Shown piece by piece: positions 20,345 through 37,240 of a stretch of 64,000 bases of DNA. A program made the translations under genes and the position numbers. The notes under the pieces are model-generated. The model was not told where the DNA came from and ran no database searches. It was given only the letters and a program-made list of their open reading frames with translations. How positions within the stretch are numbered: position 1 is the first letter of the stretch; every line of letters starts with the position of its first letter. Origin of the DNA: Amarobacter sp964507025 (GTDB lineage: Bacteria > Chloroflexota > Dehalococcoidia > Tepidiformales > Tepidiformaceae). The DNA lies in assembly GCA_964507025.1 (NCBI GenBank), contig CAZDOK010000001.1, positions 124,001-188,000 on the forward strand, in the 5' to 3' direction.

Positions 20345-20449
20345 GTTAGACGGCTCGCTATGCCCATCGTTTCCCCAAGCATTGTTGGCCCACGGCAGAT
20401 CGCTTCTCTGCGCCATTCGCCCCATTAGTCCTGAAGGAGTTGCCACAGG

Positions 20450-28745
<8,296 letters not shown>

Positions 28746-28769
28746 CGCTCCTCGCCGGCACTCAACAAG

Positions 28770-28797
28770 AACGGGCCTCCCTTTCGGGAGGCCCGTT
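28770..28797. terminator. Bidirectional terminator after rpoC
   Basis: AACGGGCCTCCC (28770-28781), loop TTTC and GGGAGGCCCGTT (28786-28797) form a perfect 12-bp stem. It sits between rpoC and the convergent radical-SAM gene, so it can serve both strands. Confidence 0.85.
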
Positions 28798-28866
28798 GAG
28801 CGTCCTTCCGGCACCGGGCCGGCATTCCGCCGGCGCCCACGCTGTCCCCATCATCAGGGCAAGGCC

Positions 28867-30774
28867 TTACACCAGTTCCAGCGCCTCACCCTCGTAGGTC
28901 CGCGCCCCGCGCCGCATCTCCACGAGCTTCCCAAGCTTCACCACGCAATCCGCGACTCCCGGGGTCCCGCTGAGCGTATCGAAGCTCTGCATCCCGCAGA
29001 CGTTGCAGGTCCCGTGGTGGCAGTCGGCCATGGTCTTCACGGTGTGCACGTCGCGCCATTGGCCCTTGAGGTACGCCTTCGTCACGCCGCAATCGATGTG
29101 GTCCCATGGCAGGGGCTCCTGTGTGTCCCACTCCCGGTGGGTGAACCACTCGGCATCGACTCCGGTTACCGCAAACGCCTCGCGCCAGTACTCAGCGCGG
29201 AAGTACTCGCCCCAGGCATCGAATTTCGCGCCCCGCCGCCACGCCTCGTAGATTGCTGGCCCGACCCTCCGGTCTCCCCGGCTCAACACGGCCTCGATGA
29301 AGCTATCGCGAGGGTCATTCCAGCTGAATTCCACACCAGCGGCACGACAGCCGTCCTTCAGCAGGAAGTGCTTCGGCTCGAGCTCTTCGGCGGTGTCCTG
29401 CCGGGCCCACTGGAATGGCGTGTGCGGCTTCGGCACCAGGTTGCTCGTGCTCACTCGCACTTTCGCCCGGCCCCCGGCGTACTTCTTGCCGATTGCCTTC
29501 ACCTTCGTGCCCATTTCGACGATGCCGGCGACGTCTTCCATGGTCTCCGTCGGCAGGCCGACCATGAAGTACATCTTGACGCCGGTCCACCCCCGCTGGA
29601 ACGCGTTCTCTGCCGCTCCGAGCAGGTCTTCCTCGCTTACGAGCTTGTTGATGGCGTTGCGCAGTCGCTGGCTCCCCGCCTCCGGTGCGAGCGTGAGGGT
29701 GTGCTTCTTGCCGCGGGCGACGGCGTTCGCCACCTCCACCGAGAAGCTATCGACGCGCGTGCTCGGGATGCCGACCTTCAAGTTCTCGAAGGTACCCGTG
29801 AGCTGGTTCACCATCGGCACGATCTGGCTGTGATCGGTGGTGCTCAAAGAGAGCAACGAGAGCTCGTCGTACCCGGTATTGGCCATCAGGTCGCGGGCGG
29901 CCTGCACGACTTCTTCCGGGCTGCGTTCGCGAGTCGGGCGGTAGATCATGCCCGCCTGGCAGAACCTGCACCCCTGGGTGCAACCGCGCTGTATCTCCAC
30001 AGCTGCCCGGTCGTGGATGGTTTGCAGGAACGGCACGATTGGCCGTACGAGTGCCGGTGGCAACACCTCAACGATTCGCCTGCGGATGATACGCGGCGCC
30101 TCCGGCACCGTTGGCTCCAGCACCGCGAAGTGCCCCGAGGCGTCGTAGCGGGCTTCATAAAACGAGGGGACGTATACGCCCGGCATCGTCAGCAGGTCGC
30201 GGAGCCGCTCCACGCGCGGGGCGCCCTGGCGCTTCCATTCGCGCACGCGGTCTGCCAGCTCCACGACCGCGTCTTCGCCTTCGCCAAGAAAGAACGCATC
30301 CACGAAGGGCGAAAGCGGCTCGGGGTTGAAGGACCCGCTCCCGCCGCAGATCACCAGGGGGTGGTCGTCGGTACGCTCCCGTGCCCAGACCGGAATCCCG
30401 GCAAGGTCGAGCATGTTCAGTACGTTGGTGTAGGTCATCTCGTACTGGAGCGTGAACCCCAGCACGTCGAAATCGCGGATGGGATTGCGCGTTTCCAGGC
30501 TCCAGAGCGGAACGCCTGCCAGGCGCATCTCCGCCTCCATGTCCTCCCAGGGGGCGAACACCCGCTCACAGGCAACGTCATCGACCCGGTTCAGGATGTC
30601 GTAAAGGATGCCCAGGCCCATGTTCGACATCCCGATGTCGTAGGCATCAGGGTAGGCGAGGGCGATGCGTACCGTCGTGGCGCGCCAATCCTTGGTCACG
30701 GTGTTCCACTCGCCGCCGGTATACCGGGCGGGCTTCGAGACGCGCGTCAGCAGCTGGTCGATCGAGGTAGTCAT
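28867..30774 (-). CDS. B12-binding/radical SAM protein (TIGR03960-type)
   Basis: The 635-residue protein has an N-terminal cobalamin-binding-like alpha/beta domain (about 30-180: RIALAYPDAYDIGMSNMGL, FFLGEGEDAV) and a radical-SAM TIM barrel whose iron-sulfur motif is RGCTQGCRFC with Cys265, Cys269 and Cys272. A short Cys-rich end (CHHGTCNVCG) follows. The pattern matches the TIGR03960 family, often paired with a DUF2344/TIGR03936 protein encoded next door; that partner is absent here. The substrate is unknown. The ATG at 30774 has a perfect AGGAGG seven bases upstream, which decides the start over an upstream in-frame codon. Confidence 0.88.
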   Translation of the reverse strand: MTTSIDQLLTRVSKPARYTGGEWNTVTKDWRATTVRIALAYPDAYDIGMSNMGLGILYDILNRVDDVACERVFAPWEDMEAEMRLAGVPLWSLETRNPIRDFDVLGFTLQYEMTYTNVLNMLDLAGIPVWARERTDDHPLVICGGSGSFNPEPLSPFVDAFFLGEGEDAVVELADRVREWKRQGAPRVERLRDLLTMPGVYVPSFYEARYDASGHFAVLEPTVPEAPRIIRRRIVEVLPPALVRPIVPFLQTIHDRAAVEIQRGCTQGCRFCQAGMIYRPTRERSPEEVVQAARDLMANTGYDELSLLSLSTTDHSQIVPMVNQLTGTFENLKVGIPSTRVDSFSVEVANAVARGKKHTLTLAPEAGSQRLRNAINKLVSEEDLLGAAENAFQRGWTGVKMYFMVGLPTETMEDVAGIVEMGTKVKAIGKKYAGGRAKVRVSTSNLVPKPHTPFQWARQDTAEELEPKHFLLKDGCRAAGVEFSWNDPRDSFIEAVLSRGDRRVGPAIYEAWRRGAKFDAWGEYFRAEYWREAFAVTGVDAEWFTHREWDTQEPLPWDHIDCGVTKAYLKGQWRDVHTVKTMADCHHGTCNVCGMQSFDTLSGTPGVADCVVKLGKLVEMRRGARTYEGEALELV

Positions 30775-30888
30775 GGAGATCCTCCTGCGCCGGCTGGTGA
30801 GAAGACCGGCGGGGCGAAGTTCCATGGTAGCAGGCCAGTCCCGACCGCCGAACTACAGCCAAAATGCCCGCGGTGGTAGCGTGCCACC

Positions 30889-31563
30889 ATGACCTTCGAT
30901 GCCGTCATCGTCGCCGCCGGGTCATCAACCCGATTCGGCGCGGCCGACAAGCTCTCGGTCGAGCTCTGTGGCCGGCCGGTGCTCGCCTGGTCCCTCGCGC
31001 TCTTCGAAGCACTGTCCGACCTGGGCTGTCTCGTCATTGTGGCTGCCCCGGAACGCGTGTCTGAAACGACGGCCATGGCCGAGACGTGGTGCTCTCGGGC
31101 ATGCTTCCGTGTGGTGCCGGGCGGGACTCGCCGACGAGACAGCGTCGAAGCTGGCCTCCGGGAATGCACGGCCCGCTACGCCGCTATCCACGATGGCGCC
31201 CGGCCACTGGCCACGCCAGAGCTTGTGCAGCGCGTGATCGCTGCTGCCGAGGGCCGCCCGGGAGCCATCGCCGCCATCCCCGTGACCGACACAATCAAGG
31301 TGGTGCGGGCAGGGGTCATCACCGGCCATCCCGACCGGGCCACGCTCTGGGCCGCCCAGACTCCCCAGGTGGTGCTTCGGACGGCGTGGCTCGATGCCGC
31401 CGCCATGAGCGACAACGACGAGACCGACGACGCGGCGATGCTCAGCCGGCTCGGGCTCGAGTGCATGGTTGCCGAGGGAAGCCCCGACAACATCAAGATC
31501 ACGCGGCCCCAGGATCTCGAGATGGCGTCCGCCGTCCTTCGGGCCCGGGGGGAGACTGCATGA
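30889..31563 (+). CDS. ispD: 2-C-methyl-D-erythritol 4-phosphate cytidylyltransferase IspD
   Basis: IspD makes CDP-methylerythritol from CTP and MEP in the non-mevalonate isoprenoid pathway. The 224-residue protein opens with the nucleotide-binding loop VAAGSSTRFGAADKL (residues 8-22, Arg15 and Lys21), and has the mid-protein HDGARPLATPEL segment and the C-terminal EGSPDNIKITRPQDLEMA typical of the family. ATGA overlap with the next gene (31560-31563) couples it to ispF. The downstream methyltransferase-type step (ispE) is not here. Confidence 0.95.
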   Translation: MTFDAVIVAAGSSTRFGAADKLSVELCGRPVLAWSLALFEALSDLGCLVIVAAPERVSETTAMAETWCSRACFRVVPGGTRRRDSVEAGLRECTARYAAIHDGARPLATPELVQRVIAAAEGRPGAIAAIPVTDTIKVVRAGVITGHPDRATLWAAQTPQVVLRTAWLDAAAMSDNDETDDAAMLSRLGLECMVAEGSPDNIKITRPQDLEMASAVLRARGETA

Positions 31564-32033
31564 TGCGCGTTGGGATCGGCGAAGACCTGCACCGCGTCGA
31601 TGACGCCCGGACGCTGATCCTGGGTGGCGTGATCATCGAGGAAGGGCCCGGGCTCAGCGGCCATAGCGATGCCGATGTCCTCCTGCACGCGATCACCGAT
31701 GCCGTGCTCGGTGCGGCGGCACTCGGCGACATCGGTCACTACTTCCCACCGAACGACCCGCGGTACGCTCACGCGGATAGTGCCGACTTCCTCCGTAAGG
31801 CGCTGGAGTTGGCCCGCGATGCAGGCTGGCAGATCGCGAACATCGACGCGACGGTCCGCACCGAGCGCCCAAAGCTCGCTCCCTACGTCGGCCACATCAG
31901 GGAGCGCATCGCGGAGATTGCCGCTATCCAGGCTGGCCAGGTGAGCGTGAAGGCCAAGACAGGAGAAGGCCTCGACGCGGTTGGCCGTGGCGAGGCCATG
32001 GCCGCCACCGCCGTGGTTCTGCTTGAGCACTGA
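31560..32033 (+). CDS. ispF: 2-C-methyl-D-erythritol 2,4-cyclodiphosphate synthase IspF
   Basis: IspF cyclises CDP-methylerythritol phosphate with release of CMP. Zinc ligands fall in the standard places: Asp9, His11 (GEDLH) and His43 (SGHSDADVLLHA). The GAAALGDIGHYFPPNDP and ATVRTERPKLAPYV segments are also conserved. The 157-residue length is normal. The start ATG at 31560 overlaps the ispD stop; GGGGGGAGA is 6-13 bases upstream. A second ATG at 31563 would be equally acceptable. Confidence 0.96.
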   Translation: MMRVGIGEDLHRVDDARTLILGGVIIEEGPGLSGHSDADVLLHAITDAVLGAAALGDIGHYFPPNDPRYAHADSADFLRKALELARDAGWQIANIDATVRTERPKLAPYVGHIRERIAEIAAIQAGQVSVKAKTGEGLDAVGRGEAMAATAVVLLEH

Positions 32034-32039
32034 CCTGTC

Positions 32040-32441
32040 TCACGATTGCCGGGTGCGGTAGACGGGCACCCCGTCGATCTCCTGCGCCTCCAGGTGGCCC
32101 GAGCAGGCCAACCTCGCAAGTAAGGCCTCTGCCTCATCAACCGTCAGCGATGACCTGAGTGCCAGCGTCTCGGCGGTGAGCGTGCCCTGTGCTCGGAGCG
32201 CGCGGAAAAGCTCGCGCTCACGCCGTCGGGTCCCCGCCTCGATGCGGTGTTGCCACACCGGGCTACGAAAGACTACCGCCAGGAGCGTGGCCGGGGCCAC
32301 GAACCCCCCGGCGACGGCAAGCGTGCTGAGGAGCAACCCTCCACCGCGCTCGGGCACGACGAGTATCGCCACGGCCATGATCGCCGTGGCCCAGGACAGC
32401 ACGGCGAGACCAAGCGCCAGGCCTATCCAGATTCTCGCCAC
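32040..32441 (-). CDS. Small membrane protein with C-terminal winged-helix-like domain
   Basis: The family is not recognised. The 133-residue product has two N-terminal membrane helices (GLALGLAVLSWATAIMAVAI and LLLSTLAVAGGFVAPATLLAVV) and a basic linker, followed by a ~60-residue domain (FRALRAQGTLTAETLALRSSLTVDEAEALLARL) that reads like a winged helix of the MarR/IclR kind. A membrane-anchored DNA- or protein-binding role is possible but unproven. The start is GTG at 32441. It ends 6 bp from the convergent ispF. Confidence 0.6.
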   Translation of the reverse strand: MARIWIGLALGLAVLSWATAIMAVAILVVPERGGGLLLSTLAVAGGFVAPATLLAVVFRSPVWQHRIEAGTRRRERELFRALRAQGTLTAETLALRSSLTVDEAEALLARLACSGHLEAQEIDGVPVYRTRQS

Positions 32442-32533
32442 AGCCCAACGCTACCACGCCCGGGGATGGTCCAAGCGGGGGAAATGGTTCAGATACCTAC
32501 GCCGTAGCGCCACGGGCGGCTACCCTCAGTCCC

Positions 32534-33127
32534 GTGCCGAAGCGCGTCATGGATGTTGCTCTCACCCTGCTGACGGCCCCGGTCTGGGTCGTGGTGATGC
32601 TCATCACCGCGGCGGTGTTGGCGATCGACCTGCACGGCAACCCATTCTTCCTTCAACAGCGCGTCGGACTCCACGGCAGGCCGTTCACCATGGTGAAGCT
32701 TCGCACCATGCGCCACCCTCGCCCAGGTGAAGAGGAGCGCTACCAGGTCCAGGACTTCAAGACGTTCGTTTTCGCCCCGCCCGATAGGCCGAACCCGCGG
32801 ATCACGCGTGTGGGCGCCTTCGCACGAAAGACCTCGATTGATGAGCTGCCCAACCTGTTCAACGTGCTCAGGGGCCAGATGTCGCTCGTCGGTCCCCGGC
32901 CGGAAATCCCGGAGATCGTCATTCAGTACCCTCCCGAATACCACCGCCGGCACGATGTCGTGCCGGGCATCGCCGGACTGGCCCAGGTCAACGGCCGCTC
33001 GGATTTGACCTATGACGAAACCGTTACCTACGATCTCCGGTACGTGGACAACCACTCGGTGCTGACCGACCTCAGCATTCTCATTCGAACCCTTCTTCGC
33101 GTGATACAGGGGAGCGGCGCTCGATGA
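32534..33127 (+). CDS. Small phosphoglycosyl transferase (PglC-like)
   Basis: The 197-residue protein is a bacterial sugar transferase of the short, monotopic PglC type: one N-terminal hydrophobic re-entrant helix (VMDVALTLLTAPVWVVVMLI), no long WbaP-type membrane region, KLRTMR, the catalytic Asp103-Glu104 pair in SIDELPNLFNVL, and GPRPEIPE. Such enzymes move a sugar-1-phosphate from a UDP-sugar to undecaprenyl phosphate at the inner face of the membrane, starting glycan assembly. GTG start. ATGA overlap with the next gene shows translational coupling. Confidence 0.87.
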   Translation: MPKRVMDVALTLLTAPVWVVVMLITAAVLAIDLHGNPFFLQQRVGLHGRPFTMVKLRTMRHPRPGEEERYQVQDFKTFVFAPPDRPNPRITRVGAFARKTSIDELPNLFNVLRGQMSLVGPRPEIPEIVIQYPPEYHRRHDVVPGIAGLAQVNGRSDLTYDETVTYDLRYVDNHSVLTDLSILIRTLLRVIQGSGAR

Positions 33128-35040
33128 CGGATCGGCACCCTTCGCTCGCAGGCAGGCTCTTCAGTGGCGATAAGGCGGCAACCGCCGGCGCCATGGTGCT
33201 GGATGTGATGGTGATCGCGCTGGCATATGCCGCCGCGCTCCTCCTGCGTTTCGATGCCGATGTCCCCCAGCGCAACCTCGAGTTCATCCTGCTGGTCTTC
33301 CCCTTACTCGCGCTGGTGTACATCGCCGCAAACGTGGTGTTCGGCGTCTACCGGACGATCTGGAGCTACGGCAGCCTCGGCGACATCCTCAACCTGTTCC
33401 TCCCGATCCTCGCCGCCACCGCGCTGATCTTCGGCGTCAACTTCTGGGTGCGTGAACGCGACCTGCCGCTCTCGGTCATCCTCATTGCCGGCGAGCTCAT
33501 CTTCCCGGGCATGGCATTCGTCAAGATGCGGAGCCGCCTGCTCACGCGCTTGCCGCGCGTCGCCGTCGCCTCGCAGCGCCTGCTGATCATTGGCGCCGGC
33601 CATACGGGACAGGCCCTGGCCCGGGAACTGCAGAACAGCCCGGGTCTGAACTACCAGCCTATCGGCTACCTCGACGATGATCCCAGGAAGCTCAACCGCC
33701 GCATGCATGGTCTCCGGGTCCTCGGCACAGTCGCCGACCTCGAGTTGCAGATACGCGAACACTCCGTTGATGCGGTTGCCATCGCCATCCCTCGCGCATC
33801 CGGCAAGACCATCCGCTCCATCGTCGCCACCTGCCAGTCGTCCGGCGTACCCGTGCGCATTGTCCCCGGCGTGGAGCGCTGGATAGCCAGCGGTCATACC
33901 AATGCCCTGCGCGATATCACGCTCGATGACCTTCTCGGCCGCGAGCCCGTGGAGATAGACTTCGTCGCCTGCAGCCAGTCGGTGAGGGACCGCGTCGTCC
34001 TCGTTACGGGAGCTGCTGGCTCGATCGGGTCAGAGCTTTGCCGGCAGGTGGTCACCTTCCAGCCCATGGAACTGCACTTGCTCGACAACAACGAGAGCGG
34101 GCTGTTCGATCTCGCAGCCGAGCTGGCGGGTGTCTCGCCGCAGACGACCATCAAGCTCTGGCCCGCCTCGGTCACCGACACGGCGAAGATCGACCAGATC
34201 TTCAACCAGGTGCGCCCGCACCTCGTCTACCACGCTGCGGCGTACAAACACGTGCCGATGCTCGAGTCCAATCCGGACGAGGCATTCCGCGCGAACGTTC
34301 TGGGAACACTCCAGGTGGCCAATGCCGCCCGGAAGTACCAGGCGGGCACGTTCGTTCTCATCTCTACCGACAAGGCCGTTCGGCCAACCAGCATCATGGG
34401 CGCAACGAAGCGCATCGCCGAACTGCTTGTGCTCGCACTCGCCCGCGGGAGCGAGCACACCCGGTTTGTGGCCGTCCGCTTCGGCAATGTCATGGGCAGC
34501 CGGGGCTCGGCGCCGCTCACGTTCCTGAAGCAGATCGAGCGCGGCGGCCCGGTCACCATCACCCACCCGGACATGATGCGCTACTTCATCAGCATCCCGG
34601 AGGCCGTCAGCCTGGTCATCCAGGCCGGCACCTTCGGCGGCAGTGGCAATATCTACATGCTGGACATGGGCCAGGAGATCAACATGCTTGAGCTGGCCGA
34701 GCGGATGATTCGCTTGCGCGGCCTGCGCCCCGGCGATGACATCGAAGTTGTATTCACCGGCCCGCGGCCCGGCGAAAAACTGCGCGAAGAGCTCGTCGCC
34801 GATTTCGAGAACATCGAGCCTACCGAGCACCCGAAGGTGATGCGCCTCACCGCCTCAACCGAGATCTCCGAGGCCGAGATCCTCCGTCTGATCGGCGAAG
34901 TCGAGGCGGTGCTGCGCGGCGACGCGGAGGAGCTTCGACGCCGCATCCACCTCGTTGCTCGCAAGTTTTCGAACGACGTGCTCGAAAGCCTCGACGAAAC
35001 CGGTAGTCACAACCCCGCCGGAGAGCCAGCGACCCGATGA
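33124..35040 (+). CDS. Membrane nucleotide-sugar dehydratase (CapD/WbpM/PglF family)
   Basis: The 638-residue protein has four membrane helices (about 20-140), a first Rossmann domain (GAGHTGQALARELQ ... LDDDPRKL) and a second, catalytic short-chain-dehydrogenase-type domain beginning GAAGSIGSELCRQV. The active-site Tyr of normal SDRs is replaced by Met425 with Lys429 (MGATK), together with STDKAV, exactly as in UDP-GlcNAc 4,6-dehydratases such as PglF and WbpM. It should make UDP-4-keto-6-deoxy-GlcNAc. Overlaps by ATGA on both ends place it inside a coupled four-gene cluster. Confidence 0.9.
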   Translation: MTDRHPSLAGRLFSGDKAATAGAMVLDVMVIALAYAAALLLRFDADVPQRNLEFILLVFPLLALVYIAANVVFGVYRTIWSYGSLGDILNLFLPILAATALIFGVNFWVRERDLPLSVILIAGELIFPGMAFVKMRSRLLTRLPRVAVASQRLLIIGAGHTGQALARELQNSPGLNYQPIGYLDDDPRKLNRRMHGLRVLGTVADLELQIREHSVDAVAIAIPRASGKTIRSIVATCQSSGVPVRIVPGVERWIASGHTNALRDITLDDLLGREPVEIDFVACSQSVRDRVVLVTGAAGSIGSELCRQVVTFQPMELHLLDNNESGLFDLAAELAGVSPQTTIKLWPASVTDTAKIDQIFNQVRPHLVYHAAAYKHVPMLESNPDEAFRANVLGTLQVANAARKYQAGTFVLISTDKAVRPTSIMGATKRIAELLVLALARGSEHTRFVAVRFGNVMGSRGSAPLTFLKQIERGGPVTITHPDMMRYFISIPEAVSLVIQAGTFGGSGNIYMLDMGQEINMLELAERMIRLRGLRPGDDIEVVFTGPRPGEKLREELVADFENIEPTEHPKVMRLTASTEISEAEILRLIGEVEAVLRGDAEELRRRIHLVARKFSNDVLESLDETGSHNPAGEPATR

Positions 35041-35624
35041 CGAACTTCCGCGTGCATCCCACCGCCGAGGTCAGCGGGCAGGCCTCCATCGGTGAAGGAG
35101 CCAGCATCTGGCACCATGCCCAGGTGCGCGAGCGGGCCACCGTTGGGCCGGGCTGCATCATCGGCAAAGGGGTCTACATCGGTGCGGATGTCTCGCTGGG
35201 CGCCAACTGCAAGGTCCAGAACTACTCCTGCGTCTACGAAGGCAACACGCTCGAAGATGGTGTCTTTGTGGGCCCCGAGGTGGTGTTCACCAACGACCGG
35301 TACCCGCGCGCCATCAATCCGGATGGCTCGCTGAAGGCTGCCAGCGACTGGGAGCTCCAGGGTTCCGTCGCCAGGTTTGGTGCCGCTATCGGTTCTCGCT
35401 CGGTGATCCTGCCCGGGCTCACCATCGGCCGCTGGGCGCTCGTCGCCGCCGGCAGCGTTGTCACGAAGGATGTGCCCGACCACGCCCTCGTCGCCGGCAA
35501 CCCCGCGCGCCAGCGCGGCTGGGCATGCATGTGCGCCCACCCGCTAACCGCGGAACTGATCTGCCCGGAATGTGGCCGCCGCTACCAGCGCACAGCGTCC
35601 GGCCTTGTTACCCTCGAAAGCTAG
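35037..35624 (+). CDS. Left-handed beta-helix sugar N-acetyltransferase (WbpD/PglD-like) with zinc-ribbon-like tail
   Basis: Residues 1-150 carry hexapeptide repeats (IGEGASIWHHAQV, VGPGCIIGKGVYIG, VSLGANCKV, FVGPEVVFTNDRYPRA) of the LbH acyltransferase family. They fit amino-sugar N-acetyltransferases such as WbpD/WlbB and more distantly PglD. The C-terminal 40 residues hold Cys pairs (WACMC and ICPECGRRY) that look like a zinc ribbon, a feature also seen on some WlbB-like proteins. In the cluster the enzyme would acetylate the amine put on by the DegT protein. ATGA overlap with the upstream dehydratase. Confidence 0.85.
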   Translation: MTNFRVHPTAEVSGQASIGEGASIWHHAQVRERATVGPGCIIGKGVYIGADVSLGANCKVQNYSCVYEGNTLEDGVFVGPEVVFTNDRYPRAINPDGSLKAASDWELQGSVARFGAAIGSRSVILPGLTIGRWALVAAGSVVTKDVPDHALVAGNPARQRGWACMCAHPLTAELICPECGRRYQRTASGLVTLES

Positions 35625-35646
35625 TGCCCCCGCTCAGGAGACCCGC

Positions 35647-36741
35647 ATGACCACCGTCGATCGTCCGTTCATCCCGGTCGCCAGACCGCTCATCGGCGAA
35701 GCCGAAAAGCGCGCCGTGATGGAGGTGCTCGATAGCGGCCAGCTCGCCATGGGGAGTCGCACTGAAGCCTTCGAACGGGCCTTCGCCGAGTACGTTGGAG
35801 CGAAGCACGCCATCGGAGTCAACAGCGGCACCGCCGCACTCATTGTCGCGCTCCAGGCGCATGGGGTCGGCCCCGGCGACGAGGTGATCACGACCCCTTT
35901 CAGCTTCATCGCCACCGCGACGAGCATCATCGCCTGCGGCGCCACGCCGGTCTTCGTCGATATCGATCCGTTCGATCTGAACCTCGACCCGAACCAGGTC
36001 GAGGACGCCATCACCGACAGCACGAAGGCCGTCATGCCGGTCCATCTCTACGGCCACCCGGCACGTATCGAAGAGTTCCGAGAGCTGTGTGATGACAACG
36101 GCCTTGCGCTCGTTGAGGATGCGGCACAGGCCCACGGGGCGGAGCACGTCGGCCAGCGCGTGGGCACGTTCGGGACCGGCTGCTTCAGCTTCTACCCCAC
36201 GAAGAACATGACCACGGGCGAGGGGGGAATCATCACTACCAACGACGACGAGGTCGCCCGCCTCTGCCGCATCATCCGCAGCCACGGCCAGGAGGTGCGC
36301 TACAAGCACGACTACTTCGGGCTCAACTGGCGCATGCAGGACCTCAATGCGGCGATTGGCCTCGTCCAGATGGAGTACATCGAGGATTGGAACCAGGCGC
36401 GCATCGCCAACGCGGATATGCTGGCCAACCTCATCCGCGCGGTTGAGACGCCTCGCGTTCGGCCAGGCGATCGGCACGTGTTCCACCAGTTCACCGTCCG
36501 CATCCCGCGCGACCGCGACGCTGTTCAGCAGCGCCTGCAGGAGGCGGGCATAGGCAGCGCGGTGCACTACCCGATCCCGATCCACCAGCAGCCAATCATG
36601 CAGGAGATGGGCTTCGGCGAGGGCACGTTCCCGGTCGCCGAGGCCGCCGCGGAACAGGTGCTCTCGCTCCCGGTCCACCCATCCCTCGGCCCGGAGGACG
36701 TCGAGTACATTGCCTCCACCGTGAACCGCATCTGCGGCTGA
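35647..36741 (+). CDS. PLP-dependent DegT/DnrJ/EryC1/StrS sugar aminotransferase
   Basis: The 364-residue protein is a fold-type I aminotransferase of the DegT family. The start MTTVDRPFIPVARPLIG is preceded by AGGAGA. Key segments are GVNSGTAALIVAL, the PLP-binding DAAQAHG, and the Schiff-base lysine in FYPTKNMTTGEGG (Lys186). Relatives (PglE, WbpE, perosamine synthase) transfer an amine from glutamate to a keto sugar nucleotide. In this cluster the natural substrate is the 4-keto product of the upstream dehydratase (PglE-like) or a 3-keto sugar (WbpE-like). It ends 7 bp from the convergent PPOX gene. Confidence 0.9.
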   Translation: MTTVDRPFIPVARPLIGEAEKRAVMEVLDSGQLAMGSRTEAFERAFAEYVGAKHAIGVNSGTAALIVALQAHGVGPGDEVITTPFSFIATATSIIACGATPVFVDIDPFDLNLDPNQVEDAITDSTKAVMPVHLYGHPARIEEFRELCDDNGLALVEDAAQAHGAEHVGQRVGTFGTGCFSFYPTKNMTTGEGGIITTNDDEVARLCRIIRSHGQEVRYKHDYFGLNWRMQDLNAAIGLVQMEYIEDWNQARIANADMLANLIRAVETPRVRPGDRHVFHQFTVRIPRDRDAVQQRLQEAGIGSAVHYPIPIHQQPIMQEMGFGEGTFPVAEAAAEQVLSLPVHPSLGPEDVEYIASTVNRICG

Positions 36742-36748
36742 ACCGCGG

Positions 36749-37240
36749 CTACTCCCCCCTGCTGGTGGCCTGGAACTCGCGGTCGGCCCGCTTCCCGCGG
36801 TAGACGCGCATGTCGATCGCCCGGGTGACCTCCGGATCAAGCCGGAAGAGGAGACGGGGCTCAGTCTGCATGTTCGCGAAGAATGCATCGACAGCGGCGG
36901 CGTTTGCCGGGTCGCCCCGGCCGACGTATTTGTCCGCCAGCTCGCGAGAGATGGGCCAGATGTCGAAGCCCGGTAGTTCGAACGGCGTGCAGCGCCCGTC
37001 GAACTCGACATGCCCGGTGAGTGGGGGACCAGATTCGATGCAGAGCGACGCGCGCGGGTCGTGCAGGAGTTGCTTACACCACACGCGGTTGTACGTCCCG
37101 GTGATCCAGATGCCGTCGGGCTTCCAGAGCCACCAGACCGGGACGGTGTAGGGCATCCCATCGCGCCGCAGGGTGGCGATTACCCCGACGGTCGGCATCT
37201 GGAGGAATTCCTCCAGGACATCAGGCTTCATCCTCGGCAT
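36749..37240 (-). CDS. Pyridoxamine 5'-phosphate oxidase-fold protein (FMN/F420 split barrel)
   Basis: The 163-residue protein has the split-barrel start PTVGVIATLRRDGMPYTVPVWW and a middle HDPRASLCIES strand that is typical of PPOX/PNPOx-like proteins, which bind FMN, F420 or heme. Exact cofactor and substrate cannot be read. The ATG at 37240 has CTGGAG seven bases before it and overlaps the end of the upstream GNAT gene by 20 bases; these two genes are probably cotranscribed on the minus strand. Confidence 0.75.
   Translation of the reverse strand: MPRMKPDVLEEFLQMPTVGVIATLRRDGMPYTVPVWWLWKPDGIWITGTYNRVWCKQLLHDPRASLCIESGPPLTGHVEFDGRCTPFELPGFDIWPISRELADKYVGRGDPANAAAVDAFFANMQTEPRLLFRLDPEVTRAIDMRVYRGKRADREFQATSRGE

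Larger units (their letters stand above)
20117..20449. other. Non-coding interval between clpC and rpoB
   Basis: These 333 bases hold the clpC terminator (20141-20170), a long-range hairpin (20254-20290), a candidate promoter (20315-20344) and the rpoB ribosome binding site GAAGGAG (20432-20438). I see no open reading frame with coding character and no tRNA. Confidence 0.6.
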
